Assembly: GCA_035296705.1 (NCBI GenBank)
Contig: DATHAL010000041.1
Coordinates: 1-64,000, forward strand
Length of the DNA: 64,000 nucleotides
Direction of reading: 5' to 3'
Origin: WHSW01 sp035296705
GTDB taxonomy: Bacteria; Actinomycetota; Thermoleophilia; Solirubrobacterales; 70-9
Positions 23,049-31,241 of the stretch are shown here, in pieces. Below the pieces are notes generated by a model that searched no databases, was not told the origin of the DNA, and saw nothing but the letters and a program-made list of their open reading frames with translations. Position 1 is the stretch's first letter, and the number at the start of each line of letters is the position of its first letter. Made by a program: the position numbers and the translations under genes.

Positions 23049-25850
23049 CTAGGCGTCGCGCAGGTCGCGCAGCACGCGGTGCAGGATGCCGCCGTTCTGG
23101 AAATAGCGGACCTCGTTCGGCGTGTCGAGACGCACTCGTGCCTCGAACTCGACCGGATCTGAGCCGTCGCGCGAAGCCTTCACCGCCACCGTCCGCGCCT
23201 CCCTCTGCTCGAGGTCGCCGACGTCGAACGTCTCCTCGCCGCTCAGCCCGAGCGACGCGGCCGACTCACCCTCCGGGAACTGGAGCGGCACGACGCCCAT
23301 CCCGATCAGGTTCGAGCGGTGGATGCGCTCGAAGCTCTCTGCGAGCACCGCGCGCACACCGAGCAGCGCCGTTCCCTTCGCCGCCCAGTCGCGGGAGGAG
23401 CCGGAACCGTACTCCTTGCCGGCCAGGACGACGAGTGGCAGGCCCTCGTCCGCGTAGTTCATCGCCGCCTCGTAGATGGTGGTCTCCTCGCCGTCCGGGA
23501 AGTGGCGGGTGAAGCCGCCCTCGCGATCGACCAGCTGGTTGCGTAGGCGGACGTTGGCGAACGTGCCGCGGATCATCACCTCGTGGTTTCCGCGGCGCGA
23601 GCCATAGGAGTTGAAGTCGCGAGGCTCGACCCCATTGTCGATCAACCACCGGCCGGCGGGGCTGTCCTTCTTGATCGCGCCCGCCGGAGAGATGTGGTCC
23701 GTGGTGACGCTGTCGCCGAGCACGGCCAGGACCCGCGCGCCGGTGATCGGCTCGATCGGCTCCGGCTCGGCGTCCATGCCCTCGAAGAAGCTGGGCTTGC
23801 GGACGTATGTGGAGTCGGGCCACGTGTAGCGGTCGCCCTCGGGTGTGTCGAGCTCGCGCCAGCGGTCGTCGCCGGTGAAGACGTCGGCGTAGGACCTCTC
23901 GAACATGTCCTGCCGCACCGCGTCGGCGATCGTCTGCTTGACCTCCTCCGAGCTCGGCCAGAGGTCGGACAAAAAGACATCGTTGCCGTCTGAGTCGGTG
24001 CCGAGCGGCTCGCGCGTCAGGTCGACGTCCATCCGCCCGGCGAGCGCGTAGGCGACGCACAGCGGCGGCGACGCGAGGTAGTTGTTGCGCACGTCCTGCT
24101 GGATCCGGCCCTCGAAGTTTCGGTTGCCCGAGAGCACGGAGCAGACGACAAGCTCCTGCGCGTTGACCGCCTCGGAGATCGCCTCCGGCAGCGGCCCCGA
24201 GTTGCCGATGCACGTCGTGCAGCCGTACCCGACGAGGTTGAAGCCGAGTTGATCGAGGGCCTCGTCGAGGCCGGACTGCTTCAGGTAGTCGGTGACGACG
24301 GTCGATCCGGGGGCGAGCGAGGTCTTCACCCACGGCTTCGAGCTCAGCCCGCGCTCGACCGCCTTCTTCGCCAGCAGGCCGGCGCCGATCATGACCGAGG
24401 GGTTCGACGTGTTGGTGCAGCTCGTAATCGCGGCGATCACGACCCGGCCGTGGTCGAGCTCGACGTCCTCGCCGTCCTCGAGCGTCACCGGCACCGGTTC
24501 CGCCTTGCGTTCCTCGACCACCGTGCCGCCCGCGCGGCGCGGCTTCCCGCGCTCGTCGTTGTGATCCTCGCCGGGCGGGTCGGAGGCGGGGAAGGTGCCG
24601 GCGATCGCCTCGTCGTAGCCGTTGCCGAGGCTCTGCGCGGCCTCCGGGTCAAACTCCTTGAGCGACTCGAGGAAGGCGGCCTTGGCATCCGAGAGCGCGA
24701 TCCGGTCCTGCGGGCGCTTCGGGCCGGCGATCGACGGCTGCACGGAGGAGAGGTCGAGCTCGAGCGTCTCGGAGAAGGTGGGGTCCTCGGACTCCGAGTC
24801 GTGGAAGGTCCCCTGCTCGCGCGAGTAGGCGTCGACCAGCTCGATCAGCTCGGTCGGCCTACCCGTGAACTCGAGGTAGCGGAGCGTCTCGCGATCGACC
24901 GGAAAGATCGCGCAGGTGCAGCCGAACTCCGGCGACATGTTGCCGATCGTCGCCCGGTCGGCGAGTCCGAGCGTGTGCAGGCCAGGGCCGAAGAACTCGA
25001 CGAACTTGCCGACGACGCCGCGCTCGCGCAGCATCTCGGTGACGGTGAGGACGAGGTCGGTGGCGGTCGATCCCTCCGGCAGCTCCTCGGAGAGCTTGAA
25101 GCCGACCACCTGCGGCAACAGCATCGAGATCGGCTGGCCGAGCATCGCCGCCTCCGCCTCGATCCCTCCGACGCCCCAGCCGAGGACGCCGAGGCCATTG
25201 ATCATCGTCGTGTGGGAGTCGGTGCCGACAAGCGTGTCGGGATAGGCCTGCGTGATGCCGTCGACCTCGCGCCGGAACACCACCTGGCCGAGGTACTCGA
25301 GGTTCACCTGGTGGCAGATCCCGGTCGCCGGCGGGACGACGCGGAAGTTGTCGAACGCCTGCTGGCCCCAGCGCAAGAACGCGTAGCGCTCGCGGTTGCG
25401 CTCGTAGTCACGGTCGGCGTTGATATCGAAGGCGCGCGGGTTGCCGAACGCGTCGACCTGCACGGAGTGGTCGATGATCAGGTCGACGGGGACGAGCGGG
25501 TTGATCTTCGCCGGGTCGGATCCGAGCTCGTCGATCGCGTCGCGCATCGCGGCCAGGTCGACGATCGCCGGGACGCCGGTGAAGTCCTGCATCAGCACCC
25601 GGGCGGGCTGGAACGGGATCTCCTCGGACGGCTCTGCGCCCGCGTCCCACGACGCAATGGTCTCGACGTCCTGCGCCGTCACCGACTCGCCGTCCTCGAG
25701 CCGCAGCGCATTCTCGAGCAGCACCTTGAGCGAGTAGGGAAGCCTTGCCGTGTCGAATCGCTCCTGCAGGGCGTCGAGGCGGTGGATCTCGTACTCGCGA
25801 CCCGCGACCTCCAGGGTGCTCTTGGCATTAAAGGAACCGCTCATACCCAT
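23049..25850 (-). CDS. acnA: Aconitate hydratase (AcnA type)
   Basis: 933 residues. It isomerises citrate to isocitrate using a [4Fe-4S] cluster. The three cluster cysteines are present: TSCTNTSNP (about 477) and GCTTCIGNSGPLP (about 543 and 546). The swivelling C-terminal domain carries KEYGSGSSRDWAAKG. Size and order match the monomeric AcnA/IRP1 class, with an extra charged insert of about 45 residues before the first cluster cysteine. ATG 25850 and ATG 25844 are both possible starts. The gene stands alone and diverges from the hydrolase gene 76 bases away. Confidence 0.96.
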   Translation of the reverse strand: MGMSGSFNAKSTLEVAGREYEIHRLDALQERFDTARLPYSLKVLLENALRLEDGESVTAQDVETIASWDAGAEPSEEIPFQPARVLMQDFTGVPAIVDLAAMRDAIDELGSDPAKINPLVPVDLIIDHSVQVDAFGNPRAFDINADRDYERNRERYAFLRWGQQAFDNFRVVPPATGICHQVNLEYLGQVVFRREVDGITQAYPDTLVGTDSHTTMINGLGVLGWGVGGIEAEAAMLGQPISMLLPQVVGFKLSEELPEGSTATDLVLTVTEMLRERGVVGKFVEFFGPGLHTLGLADRATIGNMSPEFGCTCAIFPVDRETLRYLEFTGRPTELIELVDAYSREQGTFHDSESEDPTFSETLELDLSSVQPSIAGPKRPQDRIALSDAKAAFLESLKEFDPEAAQSLGNGYDEAIAGTFPASDPPGEDHNDERGKPRRAGGTVVEERKAEPVPVTLEDGEDVELDHGRVVIAAITSCTNTSNPSVMIGAGLLAKKAVERGLSSKPWVKTSLAPGSTVVTDYLKQSGLDEALDQLGFNLVGYGCTTCIGNSGPLPEAISEAVNAQELVVCSVLSGNRNFEGRIQQDVRNNYLASPPLCVAYALAGRMDVDLTREPLGTDSDGNDVFLSDLWPSSEEVKQTIADAVRQDMFERSYADVFTGDDRWRELDTPEGDRYTWPDSTYVRKPSFFEGMDAEPEPIEPITGARVLAVLGDSVTTDHISPAGAIKKDSPAGRWLIDNGVEPRDFNSYGSRRGNHEVMIRGTFANVRLRNQLVDREGGFTRHFPDGEETTIYEAAMNYADEGLPLVVLAGKEYGSGSSRDWAAKGTALLGVRAVLAESFERIHRSNLIGMGVVPLQFPEGESAASLGLSGEETFDVGDLEQREARTVAVKASRDGSDPVEFEARVRLDTPNEVRYFQNGGILHRVLRDLRDA

Positions 25851-25926
25851 CCAGTATTCCGCACGCGCGCCGCTTTACACCCGAGCACGGGGTTAGCGCG
25901 CGGCGTCGCCGGGCACATGCCCGGAA

Positions 25927-27114
25927 ATGGAGCTGACCGCCCTGAGAAGATCGACGCCGGTGCCCCCGCCGCTCGCGCTCGAGTCCCTGCTTGGGCAGTA
26001 CGACCCGGATGTGATCGACCTGCTCGGCCGGCCCGCGCGGATCCGGCTCGCCGTCGGCGAGCTGGAGTGGGACGCGGTGCTGGCGAACGGTGCGGCGCGG
26101 CTGGACCGGCCGCGCGGGCAGCCGGATGCGTCGATCTCGGCGAGCGAGGAGGTGTGGCGGCGGGTGGCCCTCGACGCGCGCGCCGGGCTCGAGGAGTTCC
26201 GGCGCCGGCGCCTCCGGGTGCGGCGAAACCTCCACCTCAGCATCGGCCTCATCGCCGCGACCAGTGGCGCGCGGGAGCCCGGCCGCTTGCGCTTCGCGTC
26301 GCATGAGACACCCGTCGGCCGGCTCTCGACGATGGAGGCCGGGCATGGCGAGCCGCTCGTCTGCCTGCACGGACTGGGCGGGACGAAGGCCTCGTTTCTG
26401 ACGACGATCGCCGCCCTTGCGCCCGAGCGCCGGGTGATCGCCGTCGACCTGCCGGGCTTCGGCGACTCGGCGAAGCCGCTTGGCGGCCGCTACGACGCAC
26501 CGTGGTTCGCCGACGCAGTGATCGGGCTGCTCGACCGCCTCGGCCTCGAGCGCGCCGACCTCGTCGGCAACAGCATGGGCGGGCGCGTCGCGATCGAGGC
26601 CGGGCTGTGTGCGCCTGACCGGTTCGGCGGGATCGTCCTCCTGAGCCCCGCGATGGCGTGGCTTCGCCACGACCGCACCCTCAGCCTGCTCCTCCAGCTC
26701 CCGGTCTCGCGGCTCGGGCTGATCCAGCCGGCGCCGCGCGCGATCGTGGAGCCGGTCGTGCGACGGCTGATCCCGAACGGGGACCGAGGATGGGTCGCGG
26801 CCGGGATCGACGAGTTCCTGCGCGCCTTCTGCACCGCGGGCGGGCGCTTCGCGTTCTACGAGGCCGCGCGGAACATCTACCGCGACGAGCCCCACGGCGA
26901 GCGGGGCTTCTGGTCCCGGCTCGAGCGGCTCTCGCCGCGCACCATGTTCGTCTGGGGCCGCCACGACAGGCTCGTGCCGATGGCGTTCGCCAAGCACGTC
27001 CGCCGCGCGCTGCCGGCCGCGGAGCACGTCGTGCTCGACTGTGGCCACGTCCCACAGCTCGAGGCGGCGGCGGCGACCCATGCCGCCATCTCCGAGTTCC
27101 TCGCCGGCACCTAG
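25927..27114 (+). CDS. Fusion of an SCP2-like domain and an alpha/beta hydrolase
   Basis: 395 residues. The C-terminal two thirds is an alpha/beta hydrolase: oxyanion motif CLHGLGGTK near 147, nucleophile GNSMGG (serine 216), an aspartate in FVWGRHDRLVP, and histidine in DCGHVPQLE. The first 110 residues are not part of that fold. They resemble the SCP2 sterol/acyl-carrier domain (RIRLAVGELEWDAVLANG, SASEEVWRRVALDARAGLEEF, RRNLHLSIGL). The domain could present a lipid to the esterase. No signal peptide is seen, so it acts in the cytosol. It converges with the SDR gene, with a four-base overlap of the two 3' ends. Confidence 0.85.
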   Translation: MELTALRRSTPVPPPLALESLLGQYDPDVIDLLGRPARIRLAVGELEWDAVLANGAARLDRPRGQPDASISASEEVWRRVALDARAGLEEFRRRRLRVRRNLHLSIGLIAATSGAREPGRLRFASHETPVGRLSTMEAGHGEPLVCLHGLGGTKASFLTTIAALAPERRVIAVDLPGFGDSAKPLGGRYDAPWFADAVIGLLDRLGLERADLVGNSMGGRVAIEAGLCAPDRFGGIVLLSPAMAWLRHDRTLSLLLQLPVSRLGLIQPAPRAIVEPVVRRLIPNGDRGWVAAGIDEFLRAFCTAGGRFAFYEAARNIYRDEPHGERGFWSRLERLSPRTMFVWGRHDRLVPMAFAKHVRRALPAAEHVVLDCGHVPQLEAAAATHAAISEFLAGT

Positions 27115-27908
27115 CGCTTCTCGGTCTGCCCCGCCGCGATCTCGTCCGCGACCCGGGCCGCGACGTCGCCCGCGACCCTGCCCGAGAGCTCCGGCGCGTT
27201 GACCGCGATCCGGGACATCAGCCGCTGGCGAAGCGGCGCCACGCTGATCTCGCCGCGGTCGCGCTCGATCGCCCGGGCGACAGCCGCGCCGACCTGCTCA
27301 GGTCTCGCCGTGCCCAGCAGCGGGTGGCCGGCGGCGCCCGAGTCCGCGAACATCCCCGCGCCGCGGATCGTCCCCGGGCTGATCACCGACACGCCCACGC
27401 CGGTCCGGCGCAGGTCATCGCGAAGACAGAGGGCGAAGCCGCGGATCCCGAACTTGGTCGCCGCGTAGAGCGAGGCGCGCGGCGTCGCCGCCCTACCGGA
27501 GATCGAGGAGAGGAAGACGAGGTGACCGTCGCCCTTCACGGTCAGCCGCGGGACGAGCTCGCGTGCCATCCGCACCGGCGCCTCGAGGTTGACCCGAAGG
27601 GCGCGCGTGATCTCCTCCTGGCTGAAGCCGTCGAGCCGACCGGCGGCGGGCAGGCCCGCATTGGCGACGAGCGCGTCGATCTCCCCCGCCGCCTCGAGCA
27701 GCCGCAGCCCCTCGCCGTCGACGGCGAGGTCGGCCACCACAGCGGCGTGGGTCGAGCCCGGCAGGCTCGCGGCCAGGTCCTCGAGCTCGGCGGATTTGCG
27801 CGAGCTGAGGACGAGCGTCGCCCCGCGATCCGCCAAGGCACTAGCGATCGCCCGCCCGAGTCCCCCCGTGGCCCCGGTGAGCAGGACGCTCTTGCCGGCC
27901 AGCTTCAC
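27111..27908 (-). CDS. Short-chain dehydrogenase/reductase
   Basis: 265 residues. Classical SDR marks are TGATGGLG near the N-terminus, NAG (VANAGLP), the catalytic serine in LSSISGRA and Tyr-x3-Lys in LYAATKFGIRG. The substrate is unknown. The start ATG 27908 lies 59 bases from a divergent short gene. Its stop overlaps the stop of the SCP2-hydrolase fusion gene. Confidence 0.9.
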   Translation of the reverse strand: MKLAGKSVLLTGATGGLGRAIASALADRGATLVLSSRKSAELEDLAASLPGSTHAAVVADLAVDGEGLRLLEAAGEIDALVANAGLPAAGRLDGFSQEEITRALRVNLEAPVRMARELVPRLTVKGDGHLVFLSSISGRAATPRASLYAATKFGIRGFALCLRDDLRRTGVGVSVISPGTIRGAGMFADSGAAGHPLLGTARPEQVGAAVARAIERDRGEISVAPLRQRLMSRIAVNAPELSGRVAGDVAARVADEIAAGQTEKR

Positions 27909-27967
27909 GCTCGGGCAAGCTAGCAGCGCCTCGGTCTCCGGCCGACGGATACAGTCGCGCTCGTGAC

Positions 27968-28168
27968 GTGGGCCACTACCCCGAGCTCGAGAAGGTCCAC
28001 GGCCTCGGGATCGGGCCGAGCCTCGTGCACGTGATGACGCCCGGGCGCAAGCGGGTCGAGGAGCTGACGGGACAGCACGCCGTCCCGGTGCTCGTCACCG
28101 ACTCGGGAGAGGTGATCCGGGACTCGAGGCGGATCGCCGGATGGGCGGCGGCGAACCCCGCCCGTTGA
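27968..28168 (+). CDS. Glutaredoxin/GST-N-like fragment, N-terminus apparently missing
   Basis: 66 residues from GTG 27968. The segment ELTGQHAVPVLVTDSGEVIRDSRRIAGWA is the C-terminal half of a small glutaredoxin-like fold, with VPVLV as the cis-proline loop and IRDSRRI as the last helix. Relatives start with a strand and a cysteine motif that are absent here, and the DNA upstream shows no such motif in any frame. The gene is therefore either a truncated remnant or a very short variant without the redox centre. It lies just before the CRP-like site and riboswitch region. Confidence 0.5.
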   Translation: MGHYPELEKVHGLGIGPSLVHVMTPGRKRVEELTGQHAVPVLVTDSGEVIRDSRRIAGWAAANPAR

Positions 28169-28191
28169 CGAGCATTCCGTTAGCGCGCCTT

Positions 28192-28205
28192 GTGCAAATT
28201 TACAC
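28192..28205 (+). promoter_or_regulatory. CRP-like operator, centred about 60 bases before a predicted transcription start
   Basis: GTGCAAATTTACAC, with a T before it, is a near-perfect palindrome of the CRP form TGTGN-N6-NCAC. Its centre (28198.5) is about 60 bases upstream of the start predicted from the promoter at 28224-28252, the distance of class I CRP activation. Actinobacterial CRP proteins are known to control resuscitation/cell-wall-hydrolase genes. Confidence 0.45.
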
Positions 28206-28223
28206 TTTTCTGTGAGCAGGTCT

Positions 28224-28252
28224 TTGCACTTCGGCGTCGAACTGTGTAAGCT
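28224..28252 (+). promoter_or_regulatory. Sigma70-type promoter of the riboswitch-hydrolase gene
   Basis: TTGCAC (28224-28229) and TAAGCT (28247-28252) with a 17-base spacer. Transcription would start near 28258-28260, immediately before the conserved riboswitch core. Confidence 0.5.
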
Positions 28253-28261
28253 GCCGCAACT

Positions 28262-28391
28262 CGATAACCGGTAAAGCCGAATCCCCAGCCAATGTGCCGG
28301 GGAACGGGGGAACCAACTTTGGGGCTAACCCACCCGATTGGGTGGGGGCGCAGGCTCTTTCAGCGCCAGCCCGTCAGCTAACCCCGTAGGC
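28262..28391 (+). promoter_or_regulatory. c-di-AMP riboswitch (ydaO/yuaA class)
   Basis: The stretch holds the conserved blocks of the ydaO class: AAAGCCGAATCCCC (28273-28286), GGGGAACGGGGGAACCA (28299-28315), a variable hairpin CCCACCC-GATT-GGGTGGG, and the 3' block CCCGTCAGCTAACCCCGTAGG near 28370-28390. These elements bind c-di-AMP and in actinobacteria precede cell-wall hydrolase genes, lowering their expression when c-di-AMP is high. Here it precedes a secreted P60-like hydrolase, as expected. The ribosome site AAGGAG (28397-28402) follows six bases after the core, so control of translation is possible. Confidence 0.9.
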
Positions 28392-28410
28392 CGACGAAGG
28401 AGACCTGCCG

Positions 28411-28995
28411 TTGACCTATGAAACGAATTCGGGGCCGAAGGGGAAGCACCGCGTCGCCCTCGGTCTCGCAGTCGCAACAGCCTCCCTGGTCCTCGTACCC
28501 GCCACGGCGCTCGGCGCCGACAGCGGCGGAATCGGGATGGGCGGCACCGGCGACGATCCGCCGACCACCGGCCAGACCGCGCCCGGCGCGAGCGCGAAGC
28601 TCAAGGACGGCTATGCCGTCCCGCCCGCGAGCGCGCCGCGCAAGGTCGTGCGCGCGATCGAGGCCGCGAACGAGATCGTCAAGGGCAAGCCGTACTGCAT
28701 GGGCGGCGGTCACGCCCGCCGGCGCGACCGCTGCTACGACTGCTCGGGCTCGGTGAGCTATGCACTGACGGGCGCCGGGCTGCTCGACTACGCGATGCCG
28801 TCCGGCTCGTTCATGCGCTGGGAAGAGCGCGGCAAGGGTCGGTGGATCACCACCTACTCGAACGAGGGGCACATCTATGCGGTGATCGCCGGCCTGCGCC
28901 TCGACACCTCGATGACCGCCGGCGACGGTCCCGGCTGGAGCACCCAGATGCGCTCCAGCGGGGGATATGTGGCCCGCCATCCGGCCGGCTTCTAG
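28411..28995 (+). CDS. Secreted NlpC/P60-like peptidoglycan hydrolase under c-di-AMP riboswitch
   Basis: 194 residues from TTG 28411, preceded by AAGGAG at eight bases. A signal peptide covers about residues 12-36 (VALGLAVATASLVL then ALGA). The catalytic domain shows YDCSGSVSYAL with nucleophile cysteine 111 and EGHIYAVIAGLRLDTS with histidine 154, the Cys-His layout of NlpC/P60 endopeptidases. It would cut peptide stems of the cell wall outside the membrane. An in-phase ATG is absent; the ATG at 28418 is in another frame. Control by both CRP and c-di-AMP is suggested by the leader. Confidence 0.85.
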   Translation: MTYETNSGPKGKHRVALGLAVATASLVLVPATALGADSGGIGMGGTGDDPPTTGQTAPGASAKLKDGYAVPPASAPRKVVRAIEAANEIVKGKPYCMGGGHARRRDRCYDCSGSVSYALTGAGLLDYAMPSGSFMRWEERGKGRWITTYSNEGHIYAVIAGLRLDTSMTAGDGPGWSTQMRSSGGYVARHPAGF

Positions 28996-29026
28996 CGCCT
29001 GAAGCAAGTCGAATAGCTCCTCCCTC

Positions 29027-29053
29027 CACGGCCCGCCACAATGGCGGGCCGTG
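29027..29053 (+). other. Perfect 12-bp hairpin overlapping the azlC start codon
   Basis: CACGGCCCGCCA (29027-29038) and TGGCGGGCCGTG (29042-29053) pair perfectly around the loop CAA. The last three bases are the GTG start of azlC. It lies 31 bases after the hydrolase stop and could end that transcript, hide the azlC start, or both. Confidence 0.6.
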
Positions 29054-29746
29054 TCGTCGGAGGGCCAAGCGGACCCGCGCAGCGGGGAGTTCGAGCGGGG
29101 CCTTCGCGTCGGCATCCCGTACTCGTTCGCCGCGCTGCTGCTCGCGGTCTCCTTCGGTGTCCTCGCGCAGCCGGTGATGGGCAAGGTGGCGCCGATCGTC
29201 ATGTCGATGACCGTGTTCGCCGGCTCGGCTCAGTTCGCCGCCGTCGCCGTGCTGAGCGCCGGCGGCGGCGCCGCGGCAGCGGTCGCCGCAGGGATCCTGC
29301 TCAACCTTCGCTACGTGCCGATGGGGATCGCGATTGCGCCCTCCACCCGCGGGGGACCGCTCCGACGTGCGGCGATCGGTCAGGCACTGATCGACTTCTC
29401 GTGGGCCGCTGCGAGCCGCGGCGGCGGCCGCTTCTCGGTGCCGTACATGCTCGGCGTCACCATGCCCTCGTATCCCTGCTGGGTGCTGGGCACGGCGATC
29501 GGCGTCTTCGCGGGCGAGGTGATCGCGGACCCGGGCGACTTCGGGCTCGACGCGCTGTTCCCGGCGTTCTTCCTCTGTCTGCTGATGGAGGGGGAGCTGC
29601 GGTGGGGCCGCCCCGCGCTCGTCGCCGCGATCGGCAGCCTGATCGCGCTGGTGCTGATCCCGTTCACGCCGGCAGGCATTCCCGTGATCGCGGCCACCGG
29701 CGCGGCGCTGATCGGCCTGCTCGACGCGCGCGAGCTGGCGCAATGA
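29051..29746 (+). CDS. azlC: AzlC-family branched-chain amino acid exporter, large subunit
   Basis: 231 residues from GTG 29051, with several hydrophobic segments. Family marks are the glycine/serine-rich FAGSAQFAAVAVL and LLNLRYVPMGIAI. AzlC and AzlD together export branched-chain amino acids and related compounds (BrnFE type). The azlD start overlaps the azlC stop (ATGA). The start codon sits inside a perfect hairpin, so translation may need unfolding or coupling. Confidence 0.9.
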   Translation: MSSEGQADPRSGEFERGLRVGIPYSFAALLLAVSFGVLAQPVMGKVAPIVMSMTVFAGSAQFAAVAVLSAGGGAAAAVAAGILLNLRYVPMGIAIAPSTRGGPLRRAAIGQALIDFSWAAASRGGGRFSVPYMLGVTMPSYPCWVLGTAIGVFAGEVIADPGDFGLDALFPAFFLCLLMEGELRWGRPALVAAIGSLIALVLIPFTPAGIPVIAATGAALIGLLDARELAQ

Positions 29747-30054
29747 GCGAGGTCTGGGTCACCATCGCGGTGCTCGCGGTGGCCACCGCGGTGATCCGCG
29801 CGTCGGGGCCGCTCGCGCTCGGTGGTCGCGACATCCCCGCGCGCGCCGCGGCCGTGATCGCTTTCATCGCTCCGGCGCTCCTCGCCGCGCTCGTGGTGGT
29901 CGAGACCGTTGGGGCGCCCGAGGGCGGGGCGCTCGAGGTCGACGCGCGGGTCCTCGGGGTCGCCGCGGCGGGCGGCGCGCTCGCGGTGGGGCTCTCGACC
30001 CTGCCGGTGGTCGCGCTCGCGGCCGTCGTGACGGCGCTCGCACGGCTCGTATGA
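29743..30054 (+). CDS. azlD: AzlD-family transporter, small subunit
   Basis: 103 residues with three or four hydrophobic segments. VIRASGPLALGG and IPARAAAVIAFIAPALLAALV match the AzlD pattern. It works with AzlC in the membrane to export branched-chain amino acids. The overlap with azlC by four bases supports a fixed ratio of the two subunits. It ends just before the regulatory region of the first polyamine ABC operon. Confidence 0.88.
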   Translation: MSEVWVTIAVLAVATAVIRASGPLALGGRDIPARAAAVIAFIAPALLAALVVVETVGAPEGGALEVDARVLGVAAAGGALAVGLSTLPVVALAAVVTALARLV

Positions 30055-30106
30055 CGGACCGGCCAACGCACCCGGGAGAATTTGTCCAGGCTCCGGGGTG
30101 GCAGCA

Positions 30107-30160
30107 GTCGTACGGTTCGCATAAGGTCGTCACCCGTGCTACCGCGCCCCAGTTGTACGC
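30107..30160. promoter_or_regulatory. Two CCGTACAAC-like operators before the first polyamine ABC operon
   Basis: On the minus strand, CCGTACGAC (30115-30107) and GCGTACAAC (30160-30152) lie 45 bases apart. The same motif stands three times before the second polyamine ABC operon (51758-51888). A shared regulator is likely. Confidence 0.45.
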
Positions 30161-30161
30161 A

Positions 30162-31241
30162 GTGGAGCAACTGAGCTCGACCGCAAGCCCGTCGTCCCCG
30201 CCCTCCGCCCCGGAGTCCGAGGCGCAGCTCGACATCCGGCTGCGCGGGGTGCGGAAGGCCTACGGCGACGTCGTCGCCGTCGACGGCATCGATCTGGACG
30301 TGCGGCGCGGCGAGTTCTTCACGATGCTCGGGCCGTCGGGCTCGGGCAAGACGACGACGCTGCGGATGATCGCCGGGTTCGAGCTCCCGGACGTTGGCAC
30401 GGTCGAGCTGGCGGGGCGCGATGTGGGGACCACGCCTCCCTATGACCGCGAGGTAAACACCGTCTTTCAGGACTACGCGCTCTTCCCACACATGAGCGTC
30501 GGCGAGAACGTCGAGTACGGCATGCGGGTGAAGCGCGTCGACAAGGCCGAGCGGGCGCGGCGCCGCGACGAGGCCCTCGAGATGGTCCGGCTCGGCGGCT
30601 ACGGCGACCGCAAGCCGAGCGAGCTCTCGGGCGGCCAGCGCCAGCGGGTGGCGCTCGCACGGGCGATCGTCAACAGGCCGCGGGTGCTGCTGCTCGACGA
30701 GCCGCTCGGCGCGCTCGACCTGAAGCTGCGCGAGCAGATGCAGGTCGAGCTCAAACAGATCCAGGGCGAGGTCGGGATCACGTTCGTCTACGTCACCCAC
30801 GACCAGGAGGAGGCGCTGACGATGTCCGACCGGATCGCGGTCTTCAACGAGGGCCGCGTCGAGCAGGTCGGGACTCCCGCCGAGGTCTACGAGGCGCCGA
30901 CGAACCGGTTCGTCTCCGGCTTCGTCGGGATCTCGAACGTGCTCGAGCGCGAGGGCCGGCAGTTCACCGTGCGACCGGAGAAGGTGCGCATGCTGGACCC
31001 GGGGCAGCCGACCGACGGGCTGGAGACGGAGCGCGGCCGCGTCCGCGACGTCGCCTACGCGGGGATGATCACCCGGTACCTGGTCGCACTAGACGCGGGG
31101 GGAGAGCTTCAAGTCGTCCGCCAGAACCTCGAGACGTCGTCTGCACAGGCGCTCGAGCAGGCTGGCCGGGAGGTGGTCGTCGGCTGGCGACCTGAACACA
31201 CCGTCGCGGTGTCGTCCGCGGCTCAGAGAGGAGAACAGTGA
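30162..31241 (+). CDS. Spermidine/putrescine-type ABC transporter ATP-binding protein (PotA-like)
   Basis: 359 residues if read from GTG 30162; an earlier ATG at 30051 in the same frame would add 37 low-complexity residues and run through the operator region, so I prefer the later start. Walker A is LGPSGSGKTT, the signature motif LSGGQRQRV, Walker B LLLDEPLGALDLK and the switch histidine YVTHDQEEALT. The C-terminal TOBE-like part (QFTVRPEKVRML) is typical of PotA/PotG. It energises the permeases encoded downstream. The binding-protein gene starts at its stop (TGATG), so it heads a four-gene operon. Confidence 0.92.
   Translation: MEQLSSTASPSSPPSAPESEAQLDIRLRGVRKAYGDVVAVDGIDLDVRRGEFFTMLGPSGSGKTTTLRMIAGFELPDVGTVELAGRDVGTTPPYDREVNTVFQDYALFPHMSVGENVEYGMRVKRVDKAERARRRDEALEMVRLGGYGDRKPSELSGGQRQRVALARAIVNRPRVLLLDEPLGALDLKLREQMQVELKQIQGEVGITFVYVTHDQEEALTMSDRIAVFNEGRVEQVGTPAEVYEAPTNRFVSGFVGISNVLEREGRQFTVRPEKVRMLDPGQPTDGLETERGRVRDVAYAGMITRYLVALDAGGELQVVRQNLETSSAQALEQAGREVVVGWRPEHTVAVSSAAQRGEQ

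Noticed and set aside
24249..26306. 685-residue open frame antisense to aconitase
   Set aside because: Composition typical of a shadow frame; aconitase motifs lie on the other strand.
30051..30161. ATG 30051 as the start of the first PotA-like protein
   Set aside because: It adds 37 low-complexity residues across the operator region. GTG 30162 gives the normal family length, though 30051 cannot be excluded.
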